Assembly: GCA_023248215.1 (NCBI GenBank)
Contig: JAHFEW010000001.1
Coordinates: 1-64,000, forward strand
Length of the DNA: 64,000 bases
Reading direction: 5' to 3'
From: Nitrospira sp.
Lineage (GTDB): Bacteria; Nitrospirota; Nitrospiria; Nitrospirales; Nitrospiraceae
The position numbers were made by a program, and so were the translations under genes. Shown here piece by piece: positions 10,680 to 20,077 of this stretch; position 1 is the stretch's first letter; each line of letters opens with the position of its first letter. Below the pieces are notes generated by a model. It was given only the letters and a program-made list of their open reading frames with translations, was not told where the DNA came from and did no database searches.

Positions 10680-11255
10680 ATGGGTGGACAAGTGTTCCGT
10701 ACAGGGTTGAGGGGCGCCGGGTGGGCCGGATGCTGTGTGGCGCTCCTGGCCACGGCGTTGCTGGTCGGCGGGTGTCGGTCGAACCATTCGACGGTGCCGG
10801 CATCAACGCGTATCGGAGTGGTGGATCCTCAGCGGGTGCTGAGCGAGACCAACGTGGGGAAAAAGGCGAAGGAGATGTTGGCGTCCTTTGCGAAGAATCG
10901 GCAGGCGCTCATCGAGTTGGAGGAAAAAGAGTTGCGTCGGATGGAAGAAGATTTCATGAAGCAGGGCAGTGTGCTGAGTGCCAATGCCAAGCGTGAACGG
11001 GAAGAACAATTCCGGCGCCGCATGGCGGAATACCAGCAGAAGGTCACCGACCTGAATCGCGAAGTGCAGGACAAGCAAAAGGATGTGTTGGACGGCTTTC
11101 GCGACAAGATCGAAGCCATGTGTGGCAAGGTGGCCAAGCGCCTGGAGCTGCAGGCGATTTTCGATCGCGGGCGTGGGGGGCCGACGATGTACTTCGACGA
11201 GGCGGTGGATGTGTCGTCGCAATTGATCGAGGAATTCAATAAAACCTACCCATGA
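10680..11255 (+). CDS. OmpH/Skp family periplasmic chaperone, lipoprotein-like (start uncertain, 10656 GTG possible)
   Basis: Signal region with ...VGGC; IGVVDPQRVLSETNVGKKAKEML...; coiled coil. Confidence 0.8.
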   Translation: MGGQVFRTGLRGAGWAGCCVALLATALLVGGCRSNHSTVPASTRIGVVDPQRVLSETNVGKKAKEMLASFAKNRQALIELEEKELRRMEEDFMKQGSVLSANAKREREEQFRRRMAEYQQKVTDLNREVQDKQKDVLDGFRDKIEAMCGKVAKRLELQAIFDRGRGGPTMYFDEAVDVSSQLIEEFNKTYP

Positions 11256-11803
11256 TGAGGGACTCCATGAATGGACGAATGTGGATCGTAGTTGGTGTCG
11301 TGCAGGTGCTGCTGACATGGCTGGCGCAGCCCGCCCAGGCTGCGGAGCGTCTGAAGGTGGCGATGATGGACCAGCAGCAGGTCATTGAGCGGAGCGTGGC
11401 CGGGAAGCGCGCCCTCGACGATCTCAAAAGTTATTCCACCACGCGTCAGAAAATCATCGACTCCGACGACCAGGAATTGAAAGAGCTCGAGAAGGGGGTC
11501 CAGGACGCGAATCTCTCTGAGGAGGTTCGCAAGGAGAAACAGGAGCATTTCAGGACGAAGCTCGAGGCCTATCAGCGGCGGATTCAGGACTTCAATCGTG
11601 AAGTACAGGAAAAACAACGAGCGATGGTTGCGGAGTATGCCCAAAAGATCCACGCCGCGGCGTCGGCGGTGGCTCAAAAAGAGGGATATACAGCCGTCAT
11701 CGACAAAGGGAGCGACTCGACGGTCAAGATTGTGCTCTATAGCCACCCGTCAGTCGATCTCACGGAGCAGATCATCAAGGAGTTTGATCGGCAGAACAGG
11801 TAG
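11252..11803 (+). CDS. OmpH/Skp family periplasmic chaperone, second tandem copy
   Basis: Signal peptide; LKVAMMDQQQVIERSVAGKRALDDLKSY..., coiled coil, ...GYTAVIDKGSDS...VDLTEQIIKEFD. Confidence 0.85.
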   Translation: MMRDSMNGRMWIVVGVVQVLLTWLAQPAQAAERLKVAMMDQQQVIERSVAGKRALDDLKSYSTTRQKIIDSDDQELKELEKGVQDANLSEEVRKEKQEHFRTKLEAYQRRIQDFNREVQEKQRAMVAEYAQKIHAAASAVAQKEGYTAVIDKGSDSTVKIVLYSHPSVDLTEQIIKEFDRQNR

Positions 11804-11846
11804 CCAGGTCGTCGCAGTCGTCTACGCAACACAGGAGGCGGGGCTG

Positions 11847-12302
11847 ATGTCAGTGATGGACAGCATTGAGATTCAAGCGATCCTTCCCCACCGGTATCCG
11901 TTCTTGCTCGTCGATCGTATTCGCGAGCTGGATCCGGACCGCCGTATCGTGGGCATCAAAAATGTGTCGATCAACGAACCGTTTTTCCAAGGGCATTTCC
12001 CCGGCCGCCCGGTCATGCCGGGAGTCTTGATACTCGAGGCCCTGGCCCAGGTCGGCGGCGTGCTGGCCTTCAAGTCGCTCGGGTCGGTCGGCCGTCCGGT
12101 GGTGTACCTCACGGGGATCGATGCGGCGAAATTCAGGAAGCCCGTCCTGCCGGGAGATATTCTCCGATTGGAAGTCGATGTCATCAAGAAGCGCCCCCCA
12201 TTCTGGAAGATGCAGGGACGAGCCTTCGTCGAAACCGAATTGGTGTGCGAAGCGGAAGTCACTGCCATGGTGACGGACGAGAAGGCAGCGGGGGGCCAGT
12301 AA
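11847..12302 (+). CDS. fabZ: 3-hydroxyacyl-[acyl-carrier-protein] dehydratase FabZ
   Basis: IQAILPHRYPFLLVDRI...NEPFFQGHFPGRPVMPGVLILEALAQVGG. Confidence 0.95.
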   Translation: MSVMDSIEIQAILPHRYPFLLVDRIRELDPDRRIVGIKNVSINEPFFQGHFPGRPVMPGVLILEALAQVGGVLAFKSLGSVGRPVVYLTGIDAAKFRKPVLPGDILRLEVDVIKKRPPFWKMQGRAFVETELVCEAEVTAMVTDEKAAGGQ

Positions 12303-12371
12303 CCCGAGTCTTCATGGACGACGCCGCATGTGCGTTGAACAGGAAAAGAGGGCGATGGCGAGGAGGTGTGA

Positions 12372-13181
12372 GTGAAGATACATCCGACTGCGGTGATCCA
12401 TCCCAAAGCGGTGCTCGAGGACGACGTGGAAGTGGGAGCCTATTCCGTCGTCGGTGAACACGTCAGGATCGGCGCCGGCACGCGAGTGTTGTCCCATGTA
12501 TGCATCGATGGATGGACTGATATCGGGCAGCGATGCGAATTGCATCCCTTTGTGTCGGTCGGAGGACCGCCGCAACACATGCAGTATAAGGGCGAGCCGA
12601 CCAAGGTCGTGATCGGCCATGACAACATTTTGCGCGAATACGTCACGGTGAATCGCGCGACCGTGCAAGGCGGCGGCATCACCAGCATCGGCCATTCCAA
12701 CTTTCTGATGGCCTATGTGCATGTGGCACATGATTGTCACCTCGGAAATCATCTCATTCTGGCGAATGCGGCGAGTTTGGCCGGGCATATCACCATCGGG
12801 GACCATGCCATCGTCGGCGGGCTCTCGGGCATTCACCAGTACGTGCGTATCGGCGCCTATGCCATGGTCGGAGGCTGCTGCGCGCTCGGCCAGGATCTGC
12901 CCCCTTTCATGCGGGCGGCAGGTGGATATCGCGCCCGCATGTACGGGTTGAACTCGATCGGTCTGCGCCGGCACGGCTTTTCGACCGATCGCATCGCGGC
13001 CCTGAAGCAGGCGTACGAATTGCTGTTTCGATCGGGACATCGGGTGGCCGAAGCCGTCAAGCTGGCGCGCGACACCTTCCAAGGAAGCCAGGACGTCATG
13101 CAGGTCGCCGATTTCATGGAAAGGACTAAGCGTGGCATCTGCCGTTCGGTCGGCAAAAACCAGGAAGGCGAAGAGGAGTAG
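12372..13181 (+). CDS. lpxA: UDP-N-acetylglucosamine acyltransferase
   Basis: KIHPTAVIHPKAVLEDDVEVGAYSVVGEHVRIG hexapeptide repeats; NHLILANAASLAGHITIGDHAIVGGLSGIHQYVRIG. Confidence 0.95.
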   Translation: MKIHPTAVIHPKAVLEDDVEVGAYSVVGEHVRIGAGTRVLSHVCIDGWTDIGQRCELHPFVSVGGPPQHMQYKGEPTKVVIGHDNILREYVTVNRATVQGGGITSIGHSNFLMAYVHVAHDCHLGNHLILANAASLAGHITIGDHAIVGGLSGIHQYVRIGAYAMVGGCCALGQDLPPFMRAAGGYRARMYGLNSIGLRRHGFSTDRIAALKQAYELLFRSGHRVAEAVKLARDTFQGSQDVMQVADFMERTKRGICRSVGKNQEGEEE

Positions 13182-13184
13182 GCA

Positions 13185-14027
13185 GTGGTCGAGCACGGAG
13201 GCCATAAAAAACAGGCGTCCGACCGCCCGCGGATCGGACTCATCGCGGGCAACGGCCGCTTTCCGATCATTTTTGCCGAGAATGCGAGGAAGCTTGGCTA
13301 TTCCGTGTCCGCGGTGGCGCACGAAGGCGAAACGGAACCGGAGTTGGAGCGGTACGTCGATCGGATTCACTGGATCAAGATCGGACAGTTCAACAAGTTG
13401 ATCAAGCTGCTGAAGACCGACGGCGTCCGGCAAGCCGTGATGCTGGGAGGCATCAGGAAGACACATGTATTTACCACCGTCCGGCCGGACTTCCGCGCCC
13501 TGGCTCTGGCCGCCCGGTTGATTCACCTGAAAGATGACGACATTCTTCGTACGGTGGCCGAGGAAATCGAGAGCGAAGGCATTCAGATCCGCGAATCCAC
13601 CTTTGGGCTTCAAGGTATTCTCGTCGAACAGGGCACGCTCACAACGCGCAAACCCAGCAAGAAAGAATGGGAGGATATCCGCTACGGGTGGGACGTGGGA
13701 AAACAGGTCGGGGCCTTGGATATCGGGCAGTGCGTCGTGGTGAAGGATCGTGTGATCGTCGCCGTCGAAGCCGTGGAGGGAACGGATGGGGCGATCCTCC
13801 GTGGCGGAGAACTGGCGCGTGAGGGCGCCGTAGTGGTGAAGCGATGCAAGCCTCAGCAGGATCTCCGGTTCGACCTGCCGGCCGTCGGCCCCCGCACGAT
13901 CGAGGTGATGGAAACCGTCAAGGCATCGGTGTTGGCACTTGAAGCAGGGCGCGGCATCCTCCTGGACCGTGACGAGACGATCGCCAAGGCGAACCGCGCC
14001 GGAATCGCCATCGTCGGGTTGATATGA
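13185..14027 (+). CDS. lpxI: UDP-2,3-diacylglucosamine diphosphatase LpxI (DUF1009)
   Basis: RIGLIAGNGRFPIIFAENARKLGYSVSAVAHEGE...; DLPAVGPRTIEVMETVKASVLALEAGRGILLDRDETIAKAN. Confidence 0.9.
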   Translation: MVEHGGHKKQASDRPRIGLIAGNGRFPIIFAENARKLGYSVSAVAHEGETEPELERYVDRIHWIKIGQFNKLIKLLKTDGVRQAVMLGGIRKTHVFTTVRPDFRALALAARLIHLKDDDILRTVAEEIESEGIQIRESTFGLQGILVEQGTLTTRKPSKKEWEDIRYGWDVGKQVGALDIGQCVVVKDRVIVAVEAVEGTDGAILRGGELAREGAVVVKRCKPQQDLRFDLPAVGPRTIEVMETVKASVLALEAGRGILLDRDETIAKANRAGIAIVGLI

Positions 14028-14076
14028 TGTCATCCGGCACAGGAACGGAAGCAGACGCGATGCGGAGCAGACCTTG

Positions 14077-15066
14077 ATGAAGCGGCTTCGAGCCGGGGTG
14101 ATCGGCGTCGGGCATCTCGGGCAGCACCATGCCAGGCATTATGCGAATCTCCCGGGCGCGACGCTGGTAGGGGTCTTCGATGCGGAGCCGAGTCGGGCCA
14201 AGTTGATTGCCGACCGGCATGGCGTGCAGGCCTGGACCCATCTTAACGACCTTTTGCAGCAGGTCGATATCGTCAGCATAGCCGCCCCGACATCCGCGCA
14301 TTTCGCGACGGCCAAGGCCAGCCTGGAAGCCGGCAAGCATGTGCTGGTCGAAAAACCGATTGCCGTGACGCCGGCGGAAGCCCATGAATTGGTTGAACTG
14401 GCCGCACGACGCGGCTGTCTCTTGCAAGTCGGACATAGCGAGCGGTTCAACCCGATCATGCAGCGCATGCGTTCCCATATCGAACGTCCCGCCTTTATCG
14501 AATGTCACCGGTTAAGTGCCTTCGGGGAACGTGGGACCGACGTCGATGTGGTGCTGGATTTGATGATTCACGATCTGGACCTGGTGCTGTCTTTCAATCC
14601 GGGGCCGGTCGAAGAGGTCCGAGCGGCTGGTGTTCCTGTGCTCTCGTCCAATATCGATATCGCGAACGCCCGCATTGCCTTCGCGAGCGGATGCGTTGCC
14701 AATTTGACGGCGAGCCGCGTCTCGACGAACAAAATGCGCCGCCTGCGGGTTTTTCAGCGCGACCGCTACGTGTCGATCGATTTCCAAACGCGCCAGGCCG
14801 TCGTGTTCCGCCGCACGCTGGGCAGCGGATCGCGGCCGACGATCGACGTCGAACCGTACCATGCCGGAGATGAAGAGCCGTTGCGGCTCGAATTGGAGTC
14901 GTTCATCCAGGCGGTGACGACCGGGTCGCGTCCCGTCGTCTCCGGCGAGGATGGCGAGGCGGCGCTCACTTTAGCCGGTCTTGTGCTGGAAGCCATCGGT
15001 CAATTTACCCAACGCCATTCGGAGGACCATGCATCGGGAGTGGCGTCCGGCCTGGAGAATGTGTAA
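14077..15066 (+). CDS. Gfo/Idh/MocA family oxidoreductase
   Basis: RAGVIGVGHLGQHHARHYANLPGATLVGVFD...GKHVLVEKPIAVTPAEA. Confidence 0.9.
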   Translation: MKRLRAGVIGVGHLGQHHARHYANLPGATLVGVFDAEPSRAKLIADRHGVQAWTHLNDLLQQVDIVSIAAPTSAHFATAKASLEAGKHVLVEKPIAVTPAEAHELVELAARRGCLLQVGHSERFNPIMQRMRSHIERPAFIECHRLSAFGERGTDVDVVLDLMIHDLDLVLSFNPGPVEEVRAAGVPVLSSNIDIANARIAFASGCVANLTASRVSTNKMRRLRVFQRDRYVSIDFQTRQAVVFRRTLGSGSRPTIDVEPYHAGDEEPLRLELESFIQAVTTGSRPVVSGEDGEAALTLAGLVLEAIGQFTQRHSEDHASGVASGLENV

Positions 15067-15105
15067 CGGTGTTCCCTCTGTGTCCATCCGCGTGAGAAGA
15101 TCGAC

Positions 15106-16239
15106 ATGCCGCGCATTTTAATCGTGACCGGAGAAGCCTCCGGCGACCTGCACGGAGCTCACTTGGTCAAGGCGTTGAAGGAACTGTCTCCCTCCCTGCA
15201 GGTGGTCGGCATTGGCGGCGCGTCGATGCAGGCGGCCGGCGCGGAACTGGTCAAGGATATCCCTCAACTGGATGTGATGGGCCTCATCGGCCTGTCTGCG
15301 GTGAAAGCGTTGCTGCAGCGAATCTCACGGATCAGGCGACTGATCAAGGGGGAGCGCTGGGATCTTGTCGTATTGATCGACAATCCCGGTCTGAATTTTC
15401 ATTTTGCACGGGTGGCCAAGGCCTGCGGTCTCAAAGTCCTGTACTACATTGCCCCGCAGGTATGGGCCTGGCGCCAGGGGCGGATGCGCTGGATTCAGCA
15501 GCGCGTCGATCACGTGCTCGCGATTCTTCCGTTCGAGGAGGCGCTCTACAAAAAATCCGGCGTGCGCTGCACGTTTGTCGGCAATCCCATTCTGGACGAG
15601 GTGGCTCCGTCCTACGACCGGCAGGCGCTGCGCCGACAGTTCGGCTTGTCGGACGCGGGACCGGTGATCGGACTGTTTCCGGGCAGTCGAAAGGGCGAAT
15701 TGCATGAACATATGCCGCTGTTGCTGGAGACGGTGAAGCGCCTCGCGGAACGGCACCCGGCCATGCAATTTATCCTGGCGCAGGCCTCCTCGATTCAAGA
15801 CCAGCTTCTCGAGGGGTTCGTGCGGGAGAGTCCGGTTCCCATTCGGGTCTTTCGCAACCAGGCCAGTGAAGTCATGGCGGCATCGGACCTTCTCGTCGTC
15901 AAGTCGGGAACCTCCACATTGCAGGCGGCGGTGGTGGGAACTCCCATGATCTTGTTCTATCGGGCTTCCTCCTGGATCACGTACCGGCTGGCGCGCCTGT
16001 TGATCCGGGTGCCCTGGATTGGATTGGCCAATCTGGTCGCGGGGCGGGGGATCGTGCCGGAATTGATTCATGATGAGGCGACACCGGAGCGACTGATGCA
16101 AGAAACCGAACGGTTGTTGGCGGATTCTCGCGCGTATCAGGACATGCAGGCCGCCTTGTTGTCGGTACGACAGGCGTTGGGCCCCCCCGGGGCCTCGCGT
16201 CGCGCTGCGGAAGCGGTTCTGGCCGAGTGCCGACTATGA
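15106..16239 (+). CDS. lpxB: Lipid-A-disaccharide synthase
   Basis: ILIVTGEASGDLHGAHLVKAL...YYIAPQVWAWRQGRMRWIQQRVDHVLAILPFEEALYKKSGV. Confidence 0.96.
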   Translation: MPRILIVTGEASGDLHGAHLVKALKELSPSLQVVGIGGASMQAAGAELVKDIPQLDVMGLIGLSAVKALLQRISRIRRLIKGERWDLVVLIDNPGLNFHFARVAKACGLKVLYYIAPQVWAWRQGRMRWIQQRVDHVLAILPFEEALYKKSGVRCTFVGNPILDEVAPSYDRQALRRQFGLSDAGPVIGLFPGSRKGELHEHMPLLLETVKRLAERHPAMQFILAQASSIQDQLLEGFVRESPVPIRVFRNQASEVMAASDLLVVKSGTSTLQAAVVGTPMILFYRASSWITYRLARLLIRVPWIGLANLVAGRGIVPELIHDEATPERLMQETERLLADSRAYQDMQAALLSVRQALGPPGASRRAAEAVLAECRL

Positions 16240-17972
16240 AACATTATCTCCGCCTACTCAAGTATCTGGATCCCTACCGATTTCGGCTGGGGGCGGCGTT
16301 CATCTGCGCGCTGCTCGTGGCTGGACTCTCGGCCGCCTACGCCTGGCTGGTTCGCCCGGTTCTCGATGGCCTGTTCATCAGCAAAGATGAAAGCCTGTTG
16401 CTGGTGCTGCCCATCGCCATTCTTGCCGTGGCGGTGTTCAAGGGCGTGTTCAACTACGGCCAGAATTACTTGATGAATTATGTCGGGAACCAGGTGATCG
16501 GTGACATCAGGGAACAGCTCTTTTCCAAGCTGGTTCAGTTGCCGGTTCGATTCCACGATACCAACACGTCCGGTCGCTTGGTGTCGCGTGTCATCAACGA
16601 TGTGAATCAGATGGCCAACGCCGTCGCCGGGGTCTTGAAAGATTTGTTCCAGCAGGGACTGACGTTCCTGGCGATGATCGGCGTGATTGTCTACCAAAAC
16701 TGGAAATTGGCGATGGTCTCGATGATCGTCGTACCCCTCTCCGTCGTGACCATGGTGCGGATGGGACAGCGGTTGAGGAACCTTGCCACGCGCGGACAGG
16801 AGCGGATGGGGGACATGGCCTCGACGCTCCAGGAAACCCTGGCCGGTATCCGGATGGTGAAGTCGTTCGGACGGGAAGAGGAAGAAGCCAAGCGGTTTCG
16901 ACAGAGTAACGACGCCTTCATCTATACGACCATGAAGGCCATTCAGGTCTCCTCGCTGGGTTCCTCGCATATGGAGGTCATCGGCGTGCTCGGCGTGGCG
17001 GGGATTATCTGGTACGGAGGCTACCTGGTGATCCATGACGAAATGACCCCCGGCGCCTTCTTCTCGTTTCTGGCTGCCATGTTCATGGCATATACGCCGA
17101 TCAGAAGACTGTCGGGCGCCAACAACACGGTGCAGCAGGCACTCGCGGCCGCCGAACGGGTCTTTGAAGTGCTCGATCTGCCGACTGAGCAGGATGCCAA
17201 CGGGGGGCAAAAGGATCTGCCGTCGATTTCTCGCTCCCTCGAGTTCCGGCAGGTCGCATTTCGGTATGACGGCCAGAGTGATTCGGCGCTGACCGGCATC
17301 GACTTAACAATCCGCGCAGGCGAAGTCATTGCGTTCGTGGGCAGCAGCGGAAGCGGAAAGACGACACTGGTAAGCCTATTGCCGAGATTCTACGATCCGA
17401 CCGGCGGGCAGATTCTGATCGACGGGGTGGATCTCCGTAGCTGCACCCTGAGCTCGGTGCGCGGCCAAATTGGGATTGTGTCGCAAGAAGTCGTGCTGTT
17501 CGACGATACGGTCCTCAACAACATCGGGTATGGGCGGCAGGGCGCCACGCCGGAGGACGTGATGCAGGCCGCACAGCTGGCCTATGCCCATGAGTTCATC
17601 GTCCGGATGCCGGAGGGGTATGACACCTTGATCGGAGAGCGCGGGCTCAAGCTGTCAGGCGGCGAGCGCCAGCGGCTGGCGATCGCCAGGGCCATTCTCC
17701 GCGACCCGCCGATTTTGATTTTGGATGAAGCGACCTCGGCGCTGGACACGCAGTCGGAACGGATCGTACAAATGGCGCTGGCCAATTTGATGCAGAACCG
17801 GACGACCCTGGTCGTTGCCCACCGCCTGTCCACGATTCAAAATGCCGATCGTATCGTGGTCTTGGATCGAGGCACGATCGTCGAAGTCGGGTCGCATGAA
17901 GAATTGCTGCGGAAGGGCGGCATGTACAAGCGGTTGCACGCGATGCAGTTTGCCGATGCGATTCCGGAGTAA
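16236..17972 (+). CDS. msbA: Lipid A ABC transporter, fused permease/ATPase (MsbA-like)
   Basis: Six-TM domain; Walker A GSSGSGKTTLVSLLPRFYDPTGG; LSGGERQRLAIARAIL. Confidence 0.93.
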   Translation: MKHYLRLLKYLDPYRFRLGAAFICALLVAGLSAAYAWLVRPVLDGLFISKDESLLLVLPIAILAVAVFKGVFNYGQNYLMNYVGNQVIGDIREQLFSKLVQLPVRFHDTNTSGRLVSRVINDVNQMANAVAGVLKDLFQQGLTFLAMIGVIVYQNWKLAMVSMIVVPLSVVTMVRMGQRLRNLATRGQERMGDMASTLQETLAGIRMVKSFGREEEEAKRFRQSNDAFIYTTMKAIQVSSLGSSHMEVIGVLGVAGIIWYGGYLVIHDEMTPGAFFSFLAAMFMAYTPIRRLSGANNTVQQALAAAERVFEVLDLPTEQDANGGQKDLPSISRSLEFRQVAFRYDGQSDSALTGIDLTIRAGEVIAFVGSSGSGKTTLVSLLPRFYDPTGGQILIDGVDLRSCTLSSVRGQIGIVSQEVVLFDDTVLNNIGYGRQGATPEDVMQAAQLAYAHEFIVRMPEGYDTLIGERGLKLSGGERQRLAIARAILRDPPILILDEATSALDTQSERIVQMALANLMQNRTTLVVAHRLSTIQNADRIVVLDRGTIVEVGSHEELLRKGGMYKRLHAMQFADAIPE

Positions 17973-17991
17973 CGACTTGCCGGAGGGGGGG

Positions 17992-18716
17992 ATGAGCGGA
18001 CGTATGACGAATGATCCATCGGCGACTCCTCTTCCGAAACAGGCTGTGCTGACGCGTGTGACGAATGCTCTCAAAGTCGCGGTGGTCCCGCCGGTCGGCT
18101 ATCATGTGATTCGGCTGTTGAGCCGGACGATGACGCTGCACGTCGAGGGGGCGGAGCATCTGTCCCGGAGATTCGCACAGGGGAAACGGGTGATCCTCGC
18201 CTTCTGGCATGCCCAGCAACTGATGATGCCGTTGGCCTTTCCTGGGCTTGAGGCCCATGTGTTGATCAGCCAACATCGCGATGGGGAATTGATCCGCCGC
18301 ATCGTGGCGCGGTTCGGCCTGGAGGCGGTTCGCGGGTCCAGCACCAGAGGAGGCGCGGAGGCCTTTCGGAAACTGATTCGCCTCGGCCGCTCGGGATACA
18401 ATTTGGTGCTCACGCCCGATGGACCGAAAGGCCCGCGCCAGATTGCCAAGGTGGGAGTGGTGCAGCTGGCCAGGGCCACCGGGTTGCCGATCGTCCCCAT
18501 GGCGTTTGGCTGCTCAAAAAAAAACTTTTTGCGAGCTGGGATCGCTTCATCATGCCCTATCCGTTCACGCGGGGGCGCATTCTATTCGGGCCGCCGATCG
18601 CCATCCCGCCCGACTCCTCCACTGACGACTTGGAGCGCCATCGCCGGGAGTTGGAAGAGACACTGAACCGCATGACGATCGAGGCCGAAGCGGCGGTCCT
18701 GCGGGCCGGTCCGTAA
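17992..18716 (+). pseudogene. DUF374/lysophospholipid acyltransferase-like protein, reading frame split at a 9-A run (error, slippage or inactivation)
   Basis: Zero frame MSGRMTNDPSA...LARATGLPIVPMAFGCSKK; the continuation KLFASWDRFIMPYPFTRGRILFGPPIAIPPDSSTDDLERHRRELEETLNRMTIEAEAAVLRAGP* is in the -1 frame and ends TAATG on the waaA start. Confidence 0.8.
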
Positions 18717-20077
18717 TGTGGTACCTGCTGTATAATAGCCTTCTGCTCCTTGCTTCCCCGGTTATTCTGTTCGTCTTGCTAGCCAAGCAGCGATGTCGCC
18801 GTGGGCTCCCTCAGCGATTGGGGCTGGTTGCGGAGAAATCTTCGAAGCAGCCTGCCGGCGAGTCGGCCTGCGTCATATGGATTCATGCGGTGTCGTTGGG
18901 CGAAGTCGTGGCGGTGGCGCCGCTCGTGCGCGATCTACACCGGCGTGATCCCAAGGCGAGACTGGTCGTGTCGACCGTGACCGAAACCGGACGTGAGGCG
19001 GTGGAGCAGCGGCTGGAGGGTGTTGCCGAGCATCGTTACGCTCCGCTGGATTTTCCCTGGGTCGTCAACCAGGTGATCGACCAGCTCAGGCCCACCCTCT
19101 ATGTGTTTGTCGAGACGGAACTCTGGCCGAATCTCCTGCGGAGTTTGCGGCGGCGGAACATTCCGTCGATTCTCGTCAACGGACGGTTGTCCACGCGTTC
19201 GTTCGAGCGACAGCGGCTGCCGGTGATCCGGGATTTCTATCGTACGATGCTGAACATGATCAGCTGTTGCCTCATGCAGTCGGAGAGGGACGCACAGCGG
19301 GTGATCGCGCTGGGGGCGGAGCCGTCGCGGGTTCGTTGTACCGGCAATATCAAATTCGATCAGCCGGTTCCGCAGGCGAGTGCCGACGGCAGTGCCCTGT
19401 CGAAAGCCTTGTTGGGGCTGACCGACCGGGAACAGTTGTTGGTGGCTGGGAGCACGCATCCCGGAGAGGAAGAAGCCATCGTCGCCGCCTATCAGGCGCT
19501 GAGCCCTGAATTCCCAGACCTCAGATTGGTTCTGGCGCCTCGCCATATCGAACGGGCGACGCAGGTCGAGCAGATGGTGCGAGCCAGAGGGCTCACGGTC
19601 TCCCGTCGCAGTACGGGCGGCGCAGGGCAGATGGCCGGGACCGGACCGCGGGTGCTCGTCCTGGATACGCGCGGTGAATTGGCTTTACTCTACCGTGAAG
19701 CAGTAGTGGCCTTTGTCGGAGGCACGCTGGCGCCGGTGGGAGGCCATAATCTCTTGGAACCGGCGGTGTGGGGGAAACCGGTCTTTTTCGGCCCGCATAC
19801 CGATCACTGCGCCGAGGTGGCTGCGTTGTTGTCGAACGCTCAAGGGGGGGGAGTCGTGCAGGATGCGCAACATCTTGCGCAGGCCTTGCGGGAACTCCTT
19901 CGCGATCCGGATGCCTTGCGACGGATGGGGCAGGCGGCGCAGCAGGTCGTCGCGGACAACCAAGGCGCACTCCAGCGAACGGCGGACATCATTGGTACGT
20001 TTCTCCCAGGACGAGCGGCTCCAACGGAGTCCAGGGCGGCAGATCGATCGCGGGAGTTGTCGAGTCGGCAATCGTGA
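18716..20077 (+). CDS. waaA: 3-deoxy-D-manno-octulosonic acid transferase
   Basis: IWIHAVSLGEVVAVAPLVRDL...LVVSTVTETGREAVEQRL...FVETELWPNLL. Confidence 0.95.
   Translation: MWYLLYNSLLLLASPVILFVLLAKQRCRRGLPQRLGLVAEKSSKQPAGESACVIWIHAVSLGEVVAVAPLVRDLHRRDPKARLVVSTVTETGREAVEQRLEGVAEHRYAPLDFPWVVNQVIDQLRPTLYVFVETELWPNLLRSLRRRNIPSILVNGRLSTRSFERQRLPVIRDFYRTMLNMISCCLMQSERDAQRVIALGAEPSRVRCTGNIKFDQPVPQASADGSALSKALLGLTDREQLLVAGSTHPGEEEAIVAAYQALSPEFPDLRLVLAPRHIERATQVEQMVRARGLTVSRRSTGGAGQMAGTGPRVLVLDTRGELALLYREAVVAFVGGTLAPVGGHNLLEPAVWGKPVFFGPHTDHCAEVAALLSNAQGGGVVQDAQHLAQALRELLRDPDALRRMGQAAQQVVADNQGALQRTADIIGTFLPGRAAPTESRAADRSRELSSRQS

Noticed and set aside
12312-14033. 573-aa minus-strand ORF
   Set aside because: Antisense to lpxA and lpxI, which have clear family motifs.
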